Made by a program: the position numbers and the translations under genes. This document shows, in pieces, positions 1 to 12,300 of a stretch of 64,000 bases of DNA. The notes beneath the pieces were generated by a model. That model saw nothing but the letters and a program-made list of their open reading frames with translations, did no database searches and had not been told where the DNA came from. How positions within the stretch are numbered: the first letter of the stretch is position 1; every line of letters starts with the position of its first letter. Location: positions 28,555,764 through 28,619,763 of the forward strand of contig NC_088306.1 in NCBI RefSeq assembly GCF_032854445.1. The letters run 5' to 3'. This DNA comes from Liolophura sinensis. Lineage: Eukaryota; Mollusca; Polyplacophora; Chitonida; Chitonidae.

Positions 1-220
1 CATAAAATCTGTTTACTTTTATATGCAAAAAAACCTTAACTCTGATCAACTGCTTAACTCTGATCAACTGCTTTTAGAGTACTAGATTCACATCCGGTTC
101 TAAAGGATTCTCACAAGGCGAATTCCCAGGTATGCATTAACATCATGGTGAAAAAAAACAAAACAAAAACAAAAAAATAAATAAAGGTGTGCTTACTAGA
201 TACATGCCAATACAGCCTAC

Positions 221-337
221 CTTCTCTTGTCCCTGTCTTTGTCCTTGACATCTTGCTCCCACTCCGGAGGGCTGGACATGTGAGGCAGACGAGATCTAGA
301 CTTCTCCTTCTGTTTCTCCAGCTTCTTCTTTTTCCCA
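221..337 (-). CDS. ZC3H13: ZC3H13 exon 8, Lys/Arg/Asp-rich
   Basis: The acceptor ATGTTCTAG and donor AGAAG|GTAGGC bound a frame reading GKKKKLEKQKEKSRSRLP, then MSSPPEWEQDVKDKDRDKR. The KDKDRDKR ending resembles the start of the vertebrate RD/RE-rich domain (RDGKDRGRDFERQREKRDK). It ends in phase 2 and the gene continues to the left of the window. Confidence 0.8.
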
Positions 338-3300
338 CTAGAACATGCCAGAAAGAGATGTAAGTTAAAAATTAATTCTCCTTAAGGCAACACCATTTTA
401 AAAGAAAATATTTATGTGTAGGAAAAGGAATGAAAACATACTTAAACAATCACAGACATTTATTTTGACATGTCTAGCAACTCCATAAATCACCTTTTAA
501 TAAGGAATTTTTCTTGATTAATTTATTTATTTATTTATTGGTGTTTTACACTGTAGTCAAAAATATTTCAATGTTCTCTGTGAAAGTCTAGGTCCAGGAT
601 TGAAGAGTGAAGCTCTGTTTTACTTATTTTCTTGATATCAGAAAATTAAAATAAATCCCAACCTGGGCAATGCAAATATTTACCAAACAATGTAAACAGT
701 TTAAAACCAATTCACTTGAATATCAGTTTGCAAGGACAAACAAAACAACTGTGTGTGTTAAAGCAACAAAGGAGACTTAATCTTTAACGGACTAAAACAA
801 GACTTTATTTTCCTCCAGTCTTATGATGCAATGATCCTCCCAGTCCAATGCAAATTGGCCAAAAACAAGTAACTCACATTTTTTGCTTAATTCAATGTGA
901 AAATAAAACTATCAATATCTCATGAATTTAGTAAATAAATGGGTCAACACCAACACCAGGATTGAATAAATATTGAATTCTCACTGACCTACTAATTTAT
1001 TTATTTATTTGATTGGTGTTTTGCGTCGTACTCAAGAATCATGTGGTGTTGAGTTCGATTCAGAAAAATCTACAGCCCTGCCTGTATTTTCTCTAATTTG
1101 GACAATTTTACCAAAATATCGGGACTTGGAAACTGCGGCACACCCTGGCTAAAACCTGCATTGTATTGATCTCTGTATGCATACCCAAGTTTGCCTCCCT
1201 TGTTGCCGTGACCAGCGCCTTTCTCCGGGCTCCAACTACTGGCTGAGTGTCGAGGGCTAGGAGGACGATGGGGACTTCCAGGAGGGCTTCGTTCTCGAGG
1301 CTGGGCAGGGGGTGGTGATGTCTCCCTTTTTGATGGTCTTTCTCGCAGGCTGAGAGGGGATGGGTCACGACTAGGGGAAGATCTTGACCTGTCCGGGAGA
1401 GGGGGAGCCTTGTTCCTGTAGGGTGAAGAGTGTTCCATCTGTGACGGTGGTGTCCTTGCAGGGTGAGGAGGGGACTTGCCATAATGCCGGGGTGGAGATC
1501 TGAGAAATACGAGGTATAAATGGCTCGTGAAGACTGCTTTGCAGATATATTTGTCAGTTTCATGACCAGTAGTGTGGCACCCTCGAGGATCAAAATATCT
1601 GATATTTCAAGCTCTTCAAGATGTGATAACCTTTACAAAAACTTCAGGTTATCTACAGTGACTGAAGTTGTGATTCAATTTATAGGCATTGCTAAACAAT
1701 ATGGAAGTAGATATTTATGTGTTCAAGCATAATGAATACTTTCATGATACAAAGATATCTTTGTGATGACCTGGAGTCCATTTGAGGTCATCATTTTTAA
1801 CTCTTCTAAAAATGATCTGTTTCATGCTCCCTGGCTCAGTTTTCAGTTATACAGATCTGCGCCCTCCCAAGTCACAAATCTGCAACCTGTCTTTTCAGGA
1901 GTACAGAACATGAATATAGAATGCAGAAATATGCACATTGCATTAGTCGATGATGGGTGGAGTTCAGGAAATGTACATCTTCTCCAAAACAGCCACAGGG
2001 GCATCACACATGTAGGATCTATGCCGTTTATGTCCAATCTCTAGAAGCGGACGGCTGCATATGTAGGCATAACCAGCAAGTCCAAACGATCGGCCACATG
2101 CATGGGATGTGGCTTGATAGGAGACAAGTCACTCTCAAACAAGCAATCACACATGAGCTACAACAAGTCGACAAAGACTGGAGAATGTCCAAGTCATTTT
2201 ACATGTCCAACCAAACAATAAAAAAAATATTTAGGTGAAAGGAAAGCAACTGCAGACTGAAACATCCACACTGCAAGCTTGGTTTTAAATATGTGTGATT
2301 TGTCATACCTGAACATGGTGATGGCAAGCGTGGAAATGGATGTAAACATAGAAATACACCTATCACAAGCTTTACACACATGTACTAGTACATTGCAACA
2401 ATTTTTAAACATAGTATTACTGTAAATGAGAGTATTACTGTAACATTTCCTGACCCATCCCTTCGAATAATCACAACTGTTTGGTTTTGGCGCTCAGTCT
2501 GACTATATTAGGAAATTTTCCCACACCTTGGCCTGTACTGAAGGGGTCCTTATGGAGGGCCAATGTGGGCTATATCACTATCAAGCATTAGATATAATAA
2601 ATATGAAAATATGAGGAGGGAATAGCTGCTAATTTAGACTCATGTTTGAAATGTTTTGAATGTTATATTTGGATACACATAGAGAAGAAACTTTCCTTAT
2701 GGCTGATAAAACACTTGTAAACCATGATTGAATACACCACCTTCACTTCTTCCAGTAGTCAAACTGTACATCCAGATTGTCGACCATACACGGACTTAAA
2801 TCCTTGGACAGAGTTTTGTTTATTCACAACTTATGACAGAAACAACACGCACATGTAGGCCTATACACTTGCGCATGTATGTAAAGAAACACCTTTCTGA
2901 GCCTCATCGTCAGCTACTGAGGGTGACAAAACTGGGCGGATGGGAACAGAATGCCTGGCTTGCCCTAAATGGAGAGGGAATTCTCCTTTGATGTGACTTG
3001 TTGTCTTGTTATCATTGCGAAATCTCCCTCCAAATCTAGTCTGGCAGACGGACTTCAATGATTTCACATACACCTCCATCGTGAATTACTTACAACTTTC
3101 AACGACAGATAGAATGAGTTTATACATATGCAAACTGATTATATTTATTTCGTTGTACCTTGGGCATTTCAGTGAATTAAACCACCACAAAAAAGGTTAA
3201 ATTGGGTGTAGTTAAGTGATTTCATAACCACTGAAGGTATCATACTATACATCCGTGGTCGGATCGGGTTTACAGTTGAAGTGATTGACAGGTCCCTTTA

Positions 3301-6300
3301 CTGCGATTTGCATACAGTGCCAACTCCGCATTTGTTTATGTTTGAATACTCAGTCGCTTATATAGACTGATACCTCAACCTCATTTGATTTGTGTTTTAT
3401 GCCACACTCAAGAATATTTCACTTATAGGACAGCGACAGCCAGCATGAGAACTTCAACATTGTTTCAAATACATTATCTTAGAGGCAAATTTTCCAGTTT
3501 TTACAAGGATGGTTTGCTGTCTCAAGAGGCTGATACCAGGCCTGCAAGTGTAGTTGTTGTGTTGACAAGTTGACATATGTTCACCCATTACCATGCGGCA
3601 TCTGCTTGAGCGATATTAAAGACTTGCCTCAGGAAGCTGTAAAATATTATCTTTTTCTTTTTTGTGCACATTAGATTAGTAAATGGAGTTTAGAGAGTAA
3701 AGTGCTCAGTTGTATGAACAGACTGTAACAAAAGCTGCTGTCCTGGTGGCTGAGTGAAGTTTCCAGCTGTTGGGCAGCCAATCTTCATACTTTTGCAGAG
3801 AGGCAGCTTGGTCAGGAACAGAAAAAGGAGCAGTCCAGCTGATTGGACGTACAACACAGTAGGCATACCCTGTAGCCAGAGGCATGTTCACGCACTGGAC
3901 ACCGTCTGTTCTGGAACAGACGGCTGTCCGTTCTGACTTTTGAGCTTTTCCTTCACTGTCGTCTGTGAAAAATGGGAGTGGCGGAAACTTCCTGTTTCAG
4001 GGGCTGAAACCTCATGTCTCCTAGTGATTGAAAGATAAGCATCTAAACAACTCTACTCCTACATGCTCCTACATGGTTACAAGGCAGGGCCTGCTTTCAT
4101 GAAACTTTTGTAAGTTCTGTAAAACCACTCTACCCTACATACTCCTATATGGGTAGAAGGCAGGGCCTGGTTTCATGAAACTTTTGTAAGTTCTGTAAAA
4201 CCACTCTACCCTACATGCTAGTACACGGTTACAAGGCAGGGCCTGGTTTCACGAAACTTTTGTAAGTTCTGTAAAACCACTCTACCCTACATGCTCCTAC
4301 ACGGTTAGAAGGCAGGACCTGGTTTCATGAAACTTTTATAAGTTCTGTAAAACAACTCTACTCCTACATGCTCCTACGCCGTTAGAAGGCAGGGCCTGGT
4401 TTCACGAAACTTCCCTAGAAGTTCTGTAAAACCACTCTACCCCTATATGCTCCTACATGGTTACAAGGCAGGGCCTGGTTTCACGAAACTTTGTTAGAGG
4501 TTCTGTAAAACCACTCTACTCCTACATGCTCCTACATGGTTACAAGGCAGGGCCTGGTTTCATGAAACTTGTAAGTTCTGTAAAACCACTCTACCCTACA
4601 TGCTCCTACACGGTTACAAGGCAGGGCCTGCTTTCATGAAACTTTTGTAAGTTCTGTAAAACCACTCTACCCTTACATGCTCCTACATGGTTAGAAGGCA
4701 GGGCCTAGTTTCACGAAACTTTGTTAGAGGTTCTGTAAAACCATTCTACTCCTACATGCTTCTACACGGTTAGAAGGCAGGGCCTGGTTTCATGAAACTT
4801 TTGTAAGTTCTGTAAAACTACTCTACCCCTATATGCTCCTACATGGTTACAAGGCAGGGCCTGGTTTCATTAAACTTTTGTAAGTTCTGTAAAACCACTC
4901 TGCCCTACATACTCCTATATGGGTAGAAGGCAGGGCCTGGTTTCACGAAACTTCCTTAGAAGTTCTGTAAAACCACTCTACCCCTATATGCTCCTTCACG
5001 GTTACAAGGCAGGGCCTGCTTTCATGAAACTTTTGTAAGTTCTGTAAAACCACTCTACCCTTACATGCTCCTACATGGTTAGAAGGCAGGGCCTAGTTTC
5101 ACGAAACTTTGTTAGAGGTTCTGTAAAACCACTCTACTCCTACATGCTCCTACACAGTTACAAGGCAGGACCTGGTTTCATGAAACTTTTATAAGTTCTG
5201 TAAAACTACTCTACCCTACATACTCCTATATGGGTAGAAGGCAGGGCCTGGTTTCATGAAACTTTTATCAGTTCTGTAAAACAACTCTACTACTACATGC
5301 TCCTACACCGTTAGAAGGCAGGGCCTGGTTTCACGAAACTTCCTTAGAAGTTCTGTAAAACCACTCTACCCCTATATGCTCCTACACAGTTACAAGGCAG
5401 GGCCTGGTTTCATGAAACTTTTATAAGTTCTGTAAAACTACTCTACCCCTATATGCTCCTACATGGTTAGAAGGCAGGGCCTGGTTTCATTAAACTTTTG
5501 TAAGTTCTGTAAAACCACTCTACCCTACATGCTCCTACATGGTTAGAAGGCAGGGCCTGGTTTCATGAAACTTCCTTAGAAGTTCTGTAAAACCACTCTA
5601 CCCTACATGCTCCTACACGGTTACAAGGCTGGGCCTGGTTTCACGAAACTTCCTTAGAAGTTCTGTAAAACCACTCTACCCCTATATGCTCCTACACGGT
5701 TACAAGGCAGGGCCTGGTTTCACGAAACTTTGTTAGAGGTTCTGTTCTCCCAAAACCCAATCAATCGCTCCTACAGGGTTAGAAGGCAGGGCCGGGTTTC
5801 AGGAAACTTCCTCAGTTCAATAAACTACATGTACATCAGTCAGTAGTTGCAAAGTCCTACAATGGCAAGTACATCAGTTTAGTACTACGTTGCTTAAAGC
5901 AAAAAACATTTGCTTAAGCAAAAAAACTTTTATGAAACTAACAATGATGCTCAAAAACACTAAAGACCACATAAAGCGTAATCCCTGACCTGCTATGACG
6001 TGGTGGGGTTTTTGGAAGTCGCTGACTTTTCTTCCTGGGTGGAGAAGGGCTGCCCGAGCTACTGCTGGAACTGCTGCTGCTACTGCCACTGCTGGAGCTG
6101 GATGAACCGCTGCTGCTAGAAAGTTGCTACATACAACATAGAGATAGAGAGTGAGAGAGGTTCTGTAGGGTAAGTTACCAGTCTCATCAGAAAACAGACC
6201 ACATTTACACACCAGTCGCTAAAGTGGAGCGAATCAAAACTGTGTAAAGATTTAAGTTTCGCATTACCAAGGAAATCTGAAGAATACCCTAATTCTTCAC

Positions 6301-9300
6301 CATTTTCAGTGATCACTGCAAGCAATATTTTGAAACATTCTGAGAGAACAATCGGGTGTACAGAAATGATTTGCATGGTTTTATGAAACTTGTATCTTTT
6401 GTGACGTAAACAAATCACTTTAAGAATCAATTTCTTACTAATAGTGTGTATAAATTTCTCTGAAAAAAGAACTTTAGTGGTTGAAAATTCTCCTTTACCA
6501 GTATCTTCCATCAATGTCATATTAATATTTCTGACCATTGTCATTCCCAATATTACATTAGTTGAGTTTTGTATGAAGTCTAGGACAAACCTCCCAAAAT
6601 TCTGAGTTGAGATACATGTACATATAAGTGTGGTACATGTCCAGGTTTTAAGATAAGGACAAAACTTCCCAGTAATTTTGAGTTCAGTTTGACAGTAGGA
6701 CTTAAGCCTGTCCTAAATTTTAAAACATTTTGAAAACAAGGAACAAAGGATCAGCCAGCTCAGCAGAACATGAAATTCTTTAAAGCAAATAGTTCAGAAG
6801 AGCTGTCGTTACAAACCCTGTTGTATGAGCTGTTACTACAAACTCTGTCGCATGCGCTGTAGTTGCATGCGCTGTAGTTGCAACCCATGTTGTTACAAAC
6901 CCTGTTGTACGAGCTGTTGTTACAAACCCTGTTGTACAAACTGTTGTTACAGACCTTGCTGTATGAGCTGTTGTTACAGACCCTGTTGTACGAGCTTTTG
7001 TTACAGGCCCTGTTGTACCAGCTGTTGTTACAGGCCCTGTTGTATGAGCTGTTGTCACAGACCCTGTTGTACGAGCTGTTGTTACAAACCCTGTTGTACC
7101 AGCTCTTGTTACAGACCCTGTTGTATGAGCTGTTGTTACAGACCCTGTCGTATGAGATGTTGTTACAAACCCTGTTGTACGAGCTGTTGTACAGACTCTG
7201 TTATATGTGCTGCTGTTACAAACTCTGTTGTACGAGCTGTTGTTACAGGCCCTGTTGTACGAGCTGTTGTAACAGTTTGATTACCAAAGAAATCACTCTT
7301 CATGTGTGAATTTATACTGATAATCACATAAAACTTTCACACCATTTTTCACCACCTAATTATTGAGTGACAGCAGGGTGATTATTGTATCTGCTCTAAT
7401 TTTTCCCATGACTGAGTCAACCTCTTTCTTACATTTTGCAAAATCTACATATGTCAGAAAAGTGATCTAAGGTTTATTTGGAAGGTAATATGGTATCCTA
7501 CTGGAAAATTGTCAGTTTCAGCACTAAAAGTAATGTTTCACAACCCTTTATTTTCCTCTAAAAATACATTTTTGTTTTAAGTGAATGTTTAGGGTAAATA
7601 CAGTGAGCCTACAGGTATTTACCTTTTTCTCAATTGTGATATTCTCTCTCTCTTCCTCGGAGGGCTGAAGCTGACGTAACACTCGTTCTAACTCCTGACG
7701 TTTCTGTTCTAGCTGAAGCTCATCCTTGTAATCTAGGTCATCAAAGGCACTGTCCTCAGCTGAAAATCACACCAGAAATACATGCTGTCTTTCAACCAAA
7801 TTTAAATCCCACAAAGACCAGAAAATCTGACCAGAAATATAGATTGTTCTTCTACGAAATCAGAGACCCACCAAAGCTGTTCAAACGTTAAAGAAGAAAC
7901 ACACATCATCTTGGCAGAAAAGCTGAAAATTACCTTGTATTTATACCAAAGCTAAAAACCATGAAAGTTGAAAGTTACTCTGACAAACTGATCATTCAAC
8001 CGTGGTGTACCCGTATTGCAGGCCACTCCCAATGGCAGGCCACGCCCAATGCCAGGCCACTCCCAATGCCAACTATGGTATACTCAGGCTCCTCAATCTT
8101 TTGCTCATGAAAGGGCAACTTACCATTCTTGCACCTTTGAAATTTGATTTCGGAGACAAAACTACATTGGTTGGGTTGGTCAATTTCCCACGCCAATCCC
8201 CACCCAGCACACCCTTCCTAGTCACTCTTCTACCACATGGCTGCATGATCAGAACTACCAGACATGACAACACCCCTCCACCCCAATCCCCACCCAGCAC
8301 ACCCTTCCTAGTCACTCTTCTAACACCTGGCTGCATGATCAGAACCACAAGAGTTGACAACACCCCTCCACCCCAATCCCCACCCAGCACGCCCTTCCTA
8401 GTCACTTTTCTAACACATGGCTGCATGATCAAAACCACCAGATATAACACCCTTCCACCTCAATCCCCACCCAGCACACCCTTCCTAGTCACTCTTCTAA
8501 CACATGGTTGCATGATCAGATCCACCAGACATGACAACACCCCTTCACCCCAATCAACCATAACAGATGGCTGACCAGAACATGGCTTTTCCTTCATGTA
8601 TAAAGACTGCAAATTTCAAGGTTTAACATGCTCAAGGTAGGCCCATGCTGACAGTGAGTAAATATGGGTCTTCCATTTACAAATCCCACACCCAATGTCT
8701 CTACAACCTCAATATATCCCAGGGAATTTTAAGTTCCAACTCTTTTATCACTAAAGGTCCTACTGAGTCATGTGACCTGTCAAATATGTTAGGCACCTAT
8801 TACTGATCACATTTACTATAAAATGGGCGTCTGAAGAAATTTTGCCAAAAATAATTCAAAGTAGACAAATAATGGAGGAAAATTGTGAAGCTGAAGGTCT
8901 TTGAACGTGAGAAGTCCCTAAAAGAAGTGGTGTCTTTTGTGCTCCTGGAACACCATGAGACAAGTGATTGGTAAACTGATGTCAACAAAGGTTGCCTAAC
9001 ATTTTTCACACGTCATATGATATAGTAGAATTGTTTTTTACCTTTAAAAGAGTTGGAACTCAAAACTCCTTTATTGGTCCTTTCTCAATGTGGCCTATAC
9101 TGACAAGGAAGAACCTCTGTGCTTACCATCCCAAGGCGTAGAATCACTTTCTCTCTCACTGTCTCCACCACCGCCCACACTTTTCTTCACAATAATGGCA
9201 GACTTCATCTTGGCATCTTTCTCCTTTCTGCCATGACCTCTGGATGACCTCTAAAATAATTTGAAGTATTTTTCTGAATGCCTACCATTTCCAGGCATCT

Positions 9301-12300
9301 CGGCATTACAAGCATGACAAGAATATTGTGAGCTTGACAAAGTGACCCAATAAAGTCCTCCAATTCGGTACATTCTCTAAAGTCCTGTTTCTCAAGAGGC
9401 TGACAGATTTGTGTTCAACACCCTACTCAATAAGTTTTCACTCATTAAGTGGCGGTGAGGTTGATGGGTGGAGAAAACTAAGCGCCCAGACTATACCACT
9501 GACTTTCGCCAGATATCTGACAACACTCCTGACTTGTAAGTCTCTGCCTGAATATTTCACTTACATGTATACAGGAGATGCTTTTATTGGAGGAGGAAAC
9601 CGGGGAATTTGATGGTAGGCACATGATTCCATGATCATAGTAAGATGACCTACATGTACACGAATATGGTAATACAAGCACTTCTGAAACGCAATTGGCA
9701 AGAAAAGAAGCCAGGAAATGGGCGAATCTGATGAAATCCCACTCAGAGACTGTCAATCAACCTTGTGCATGTAGTAAAATTCCACCACGCTTCCTTGGGT
9801 AGTGCTTTAATTTGGGGCATCACTTTTATTCTAGTTTCTGACATCCAGTTGGACAAATAAAAAAATATTAATAACACATTTCTTTAGATTTTTTTTAAAA
9901 TGCTCTAAGGAAGAAATGAATAATTAGGCTTTCACACTGAATTTAGTAAAAAATGACTTTTGGGTACGGTACATGACCTAAAGTTTCGCCTTGCGACTCA
10001 GAAAGTGTATCCCATGACTCATTGCGTTGAATGTGGTTTTATTGACTGGGTGCCTATTATACTCATTCATGGCGTTATTTTTGGAGATGAAAGGCAAAAA
10101 AATTATCTTACGTGTCGCCAGCACTTGGCCATATAAGCATACTGGTAATCATAAAACATGCACTCCACTTTGCATTACAGCCATTAAGTGTTGTGCAAAC
10201 TGTTAATATGTCACCAACATGAACAAATCTGTCCGACTCCTGATATGCCGCACTCACACCTCACAAACAGTGATACCAAAAAAGGGGTCAAAGTTAATGG
10301 TGGTTGTTTTCGGAAACTATGTTTTCTGTGCTTAATTAGGGGGTTCCTTGATTTCAAGGTGCAGGAAAGGTAACTCTTCTGCAATAGGAGGACAGTTCCA
10401 ATTGTAACAAAACAAATCGTGTTTGTAGACTAGCATACATGTACTGGAACTACAGTGTAAATAGGAATTAGATGGACACGGAAAGCTATGACAGGTATTT
10501 CTCACTGAAATTCATTTCTAGCTGAAATACATTTGTACACATATTCGTTGCATAATGAGAGCTCTCAGCAGACAACCGTTCACCAGATAACTGTGTGAGG
10601 TGACTTTCACGTAGGCCTTACCCGAAAAATCAATTCGTCTGCAGTGTACATTGAGCATGCACATTCCTGGTTTGGCATGGTCACGCTTTCAGACAGTGTT
10701 TGGAATTTTAAGCTTTGTAATAGACATTGCCTGTCTTGATACTTTCTTCCACTTCATTCCACTTCAAATGGGTATATTCAGAGATGTACATGTAAGCCTT
10801 CTAGTCAGGAGACCTACACACCTCGCTGTCAGTGACTTGACCCCATGTGGTGAGGATTACCAGCCAGACCTGCCAAGTGTTATGCAGGGTAATCAAACCG
10901 GCGGCGAGGCTAATCATTCTGTTTTGTCATCATCTGGCCGCCAACTCAGATCCCGCACGAGTAAACGACAGTAACTCGCGTGCGAAACTTTAGGTCATTT
11001 ATGGTAGCTTATTTTAGGAGCTATATTATTTTGGGCACACCCCTTTGTGTAATGAAAATGGTGCAAATCTAAAGCCCTGTAGGGACTGGTTTCTTGAGCA
11101 CTGAGAATCAGTTTCCTTTACCTTTGGGGATAGTGACTGGCTCCTGGCCTTCAGCTTTTCCTTGTCCGTGCGGTGCTTTCTATGTTTACCCTCGTCACCA
11201 CTGTCCTCTTCTCCCTCACCCCCCTTCCTGTCATGAGATGCAGTATAAATGAGCACCATTTTGTAGGCATAACAACAACACATGTATTAATACGGCAGTT
11301 GGTAAGACTCTAGAATTTTGTGTTAGCAGTACTGTAGATTCAAGACCTAACAACGAGTACTCAGGCAATGTAATATACCTACAGTAATGGGGAACTCAAA
11401 TAACTCCCGCCTGTATCAAGACAGTCCAAAGCTCTGAACTCATTGGTTCTTTCCTTTATTATGTCACAATTATCAGTGTATGTGTGCGCATAAAATATAT
11501 ACAGTATGAAGTGCAGGGGCACTGCAATGTCACAAAAGAAAATGATGTGTTCTACTGCGATTTTGACTTTATGTAGTTCGTTCTTCTGACAGCATCGGCT
11601 AAACAAGAAATCTAAGCAGCTAGTTAAAAAATGATGGAAATATGTAACCCAGCTCCAAATACACATGTACATGCACCTCAGGCATTTAACTAGAGACCAA
11701 TCTTCCGGTCTTTTGTGCGGGTTAAGGTTTTGACAGTTAAAACATCTACCTGGATGGGTCAGCATGACGAGCACAATAAATTCATCTAACACATGCTTTT
11801 GAATGCTGCTGAAGTGTTATCGCTACAGGCTCGCATGCTAAAGTTTGAAGCAATGAATTTATTTTCCTTCAAATGGCTGTAAATCGTCAGATCATAAACA
11901 CTGCGCTAGAAGTTGAAGCCGACGATTTACCTTTACCAAGTCAGCTGAGGTGACCCAGGAACAAGGCGAGCTGCATACATACTACTCTAGGGCAGCGTAG
12001 TCACAATTTTACATTTGTCATGACCTCTACCACAATAATCTACAGGCAGACCACCACATTAAAGGTTAATAGTCGCGGACAAAATCGTGAAAACCTTTCT
12101 TGTGTGACATGCCGAATAGAAGGCAGTGAAAGTTTTGCACTGATGATTCAGTCTGTTGTTATGGCTAAAAGTTTGAACATTCTGTCTGGTTTCAGCATGT
12201 TTGCTCACTATTTTATCAAGGAAAAGATGGGACGGTTGAGCTAAAGGCCAACTGTGGCAACCAAAATAACTTGTTGCTTTAACTGATCATTCACCTGTTC

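Noticed and set aside
4025-5815. Possible CRISPR-like array
   Set aside because: Units are contiguous 76-bp satellite copies with no unique spacers, in an animal intron.
6116-6550. 144-codon minus-strand frame as a ZC3H13 exon
   Set aside because: Its composition is unlike the protein, it lacks a suitable acceptor and it runs across the exon 6 acceptor tract.
6825-7309. Cys-rich and Leu-rich plus-strand open frames of 140-150 codons
   Set aside because: They are translations of the 27-bp minisatellite inside a ZC3H13 intron, with no start, promoter or splice context.
8002-8574. 190-codon Pro/Thr-rich plus-strand frame
   Set aside because: It is the 90-bp tandem repeat read in frame, within a ZC3H13 intron and with no supporting signals.
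10651-10974. 107-codon plus-strand frame in ZC3H13 intron 3
   Set aside because: Possible decayed mobile-element coding sequence, but no motif allows assignment.
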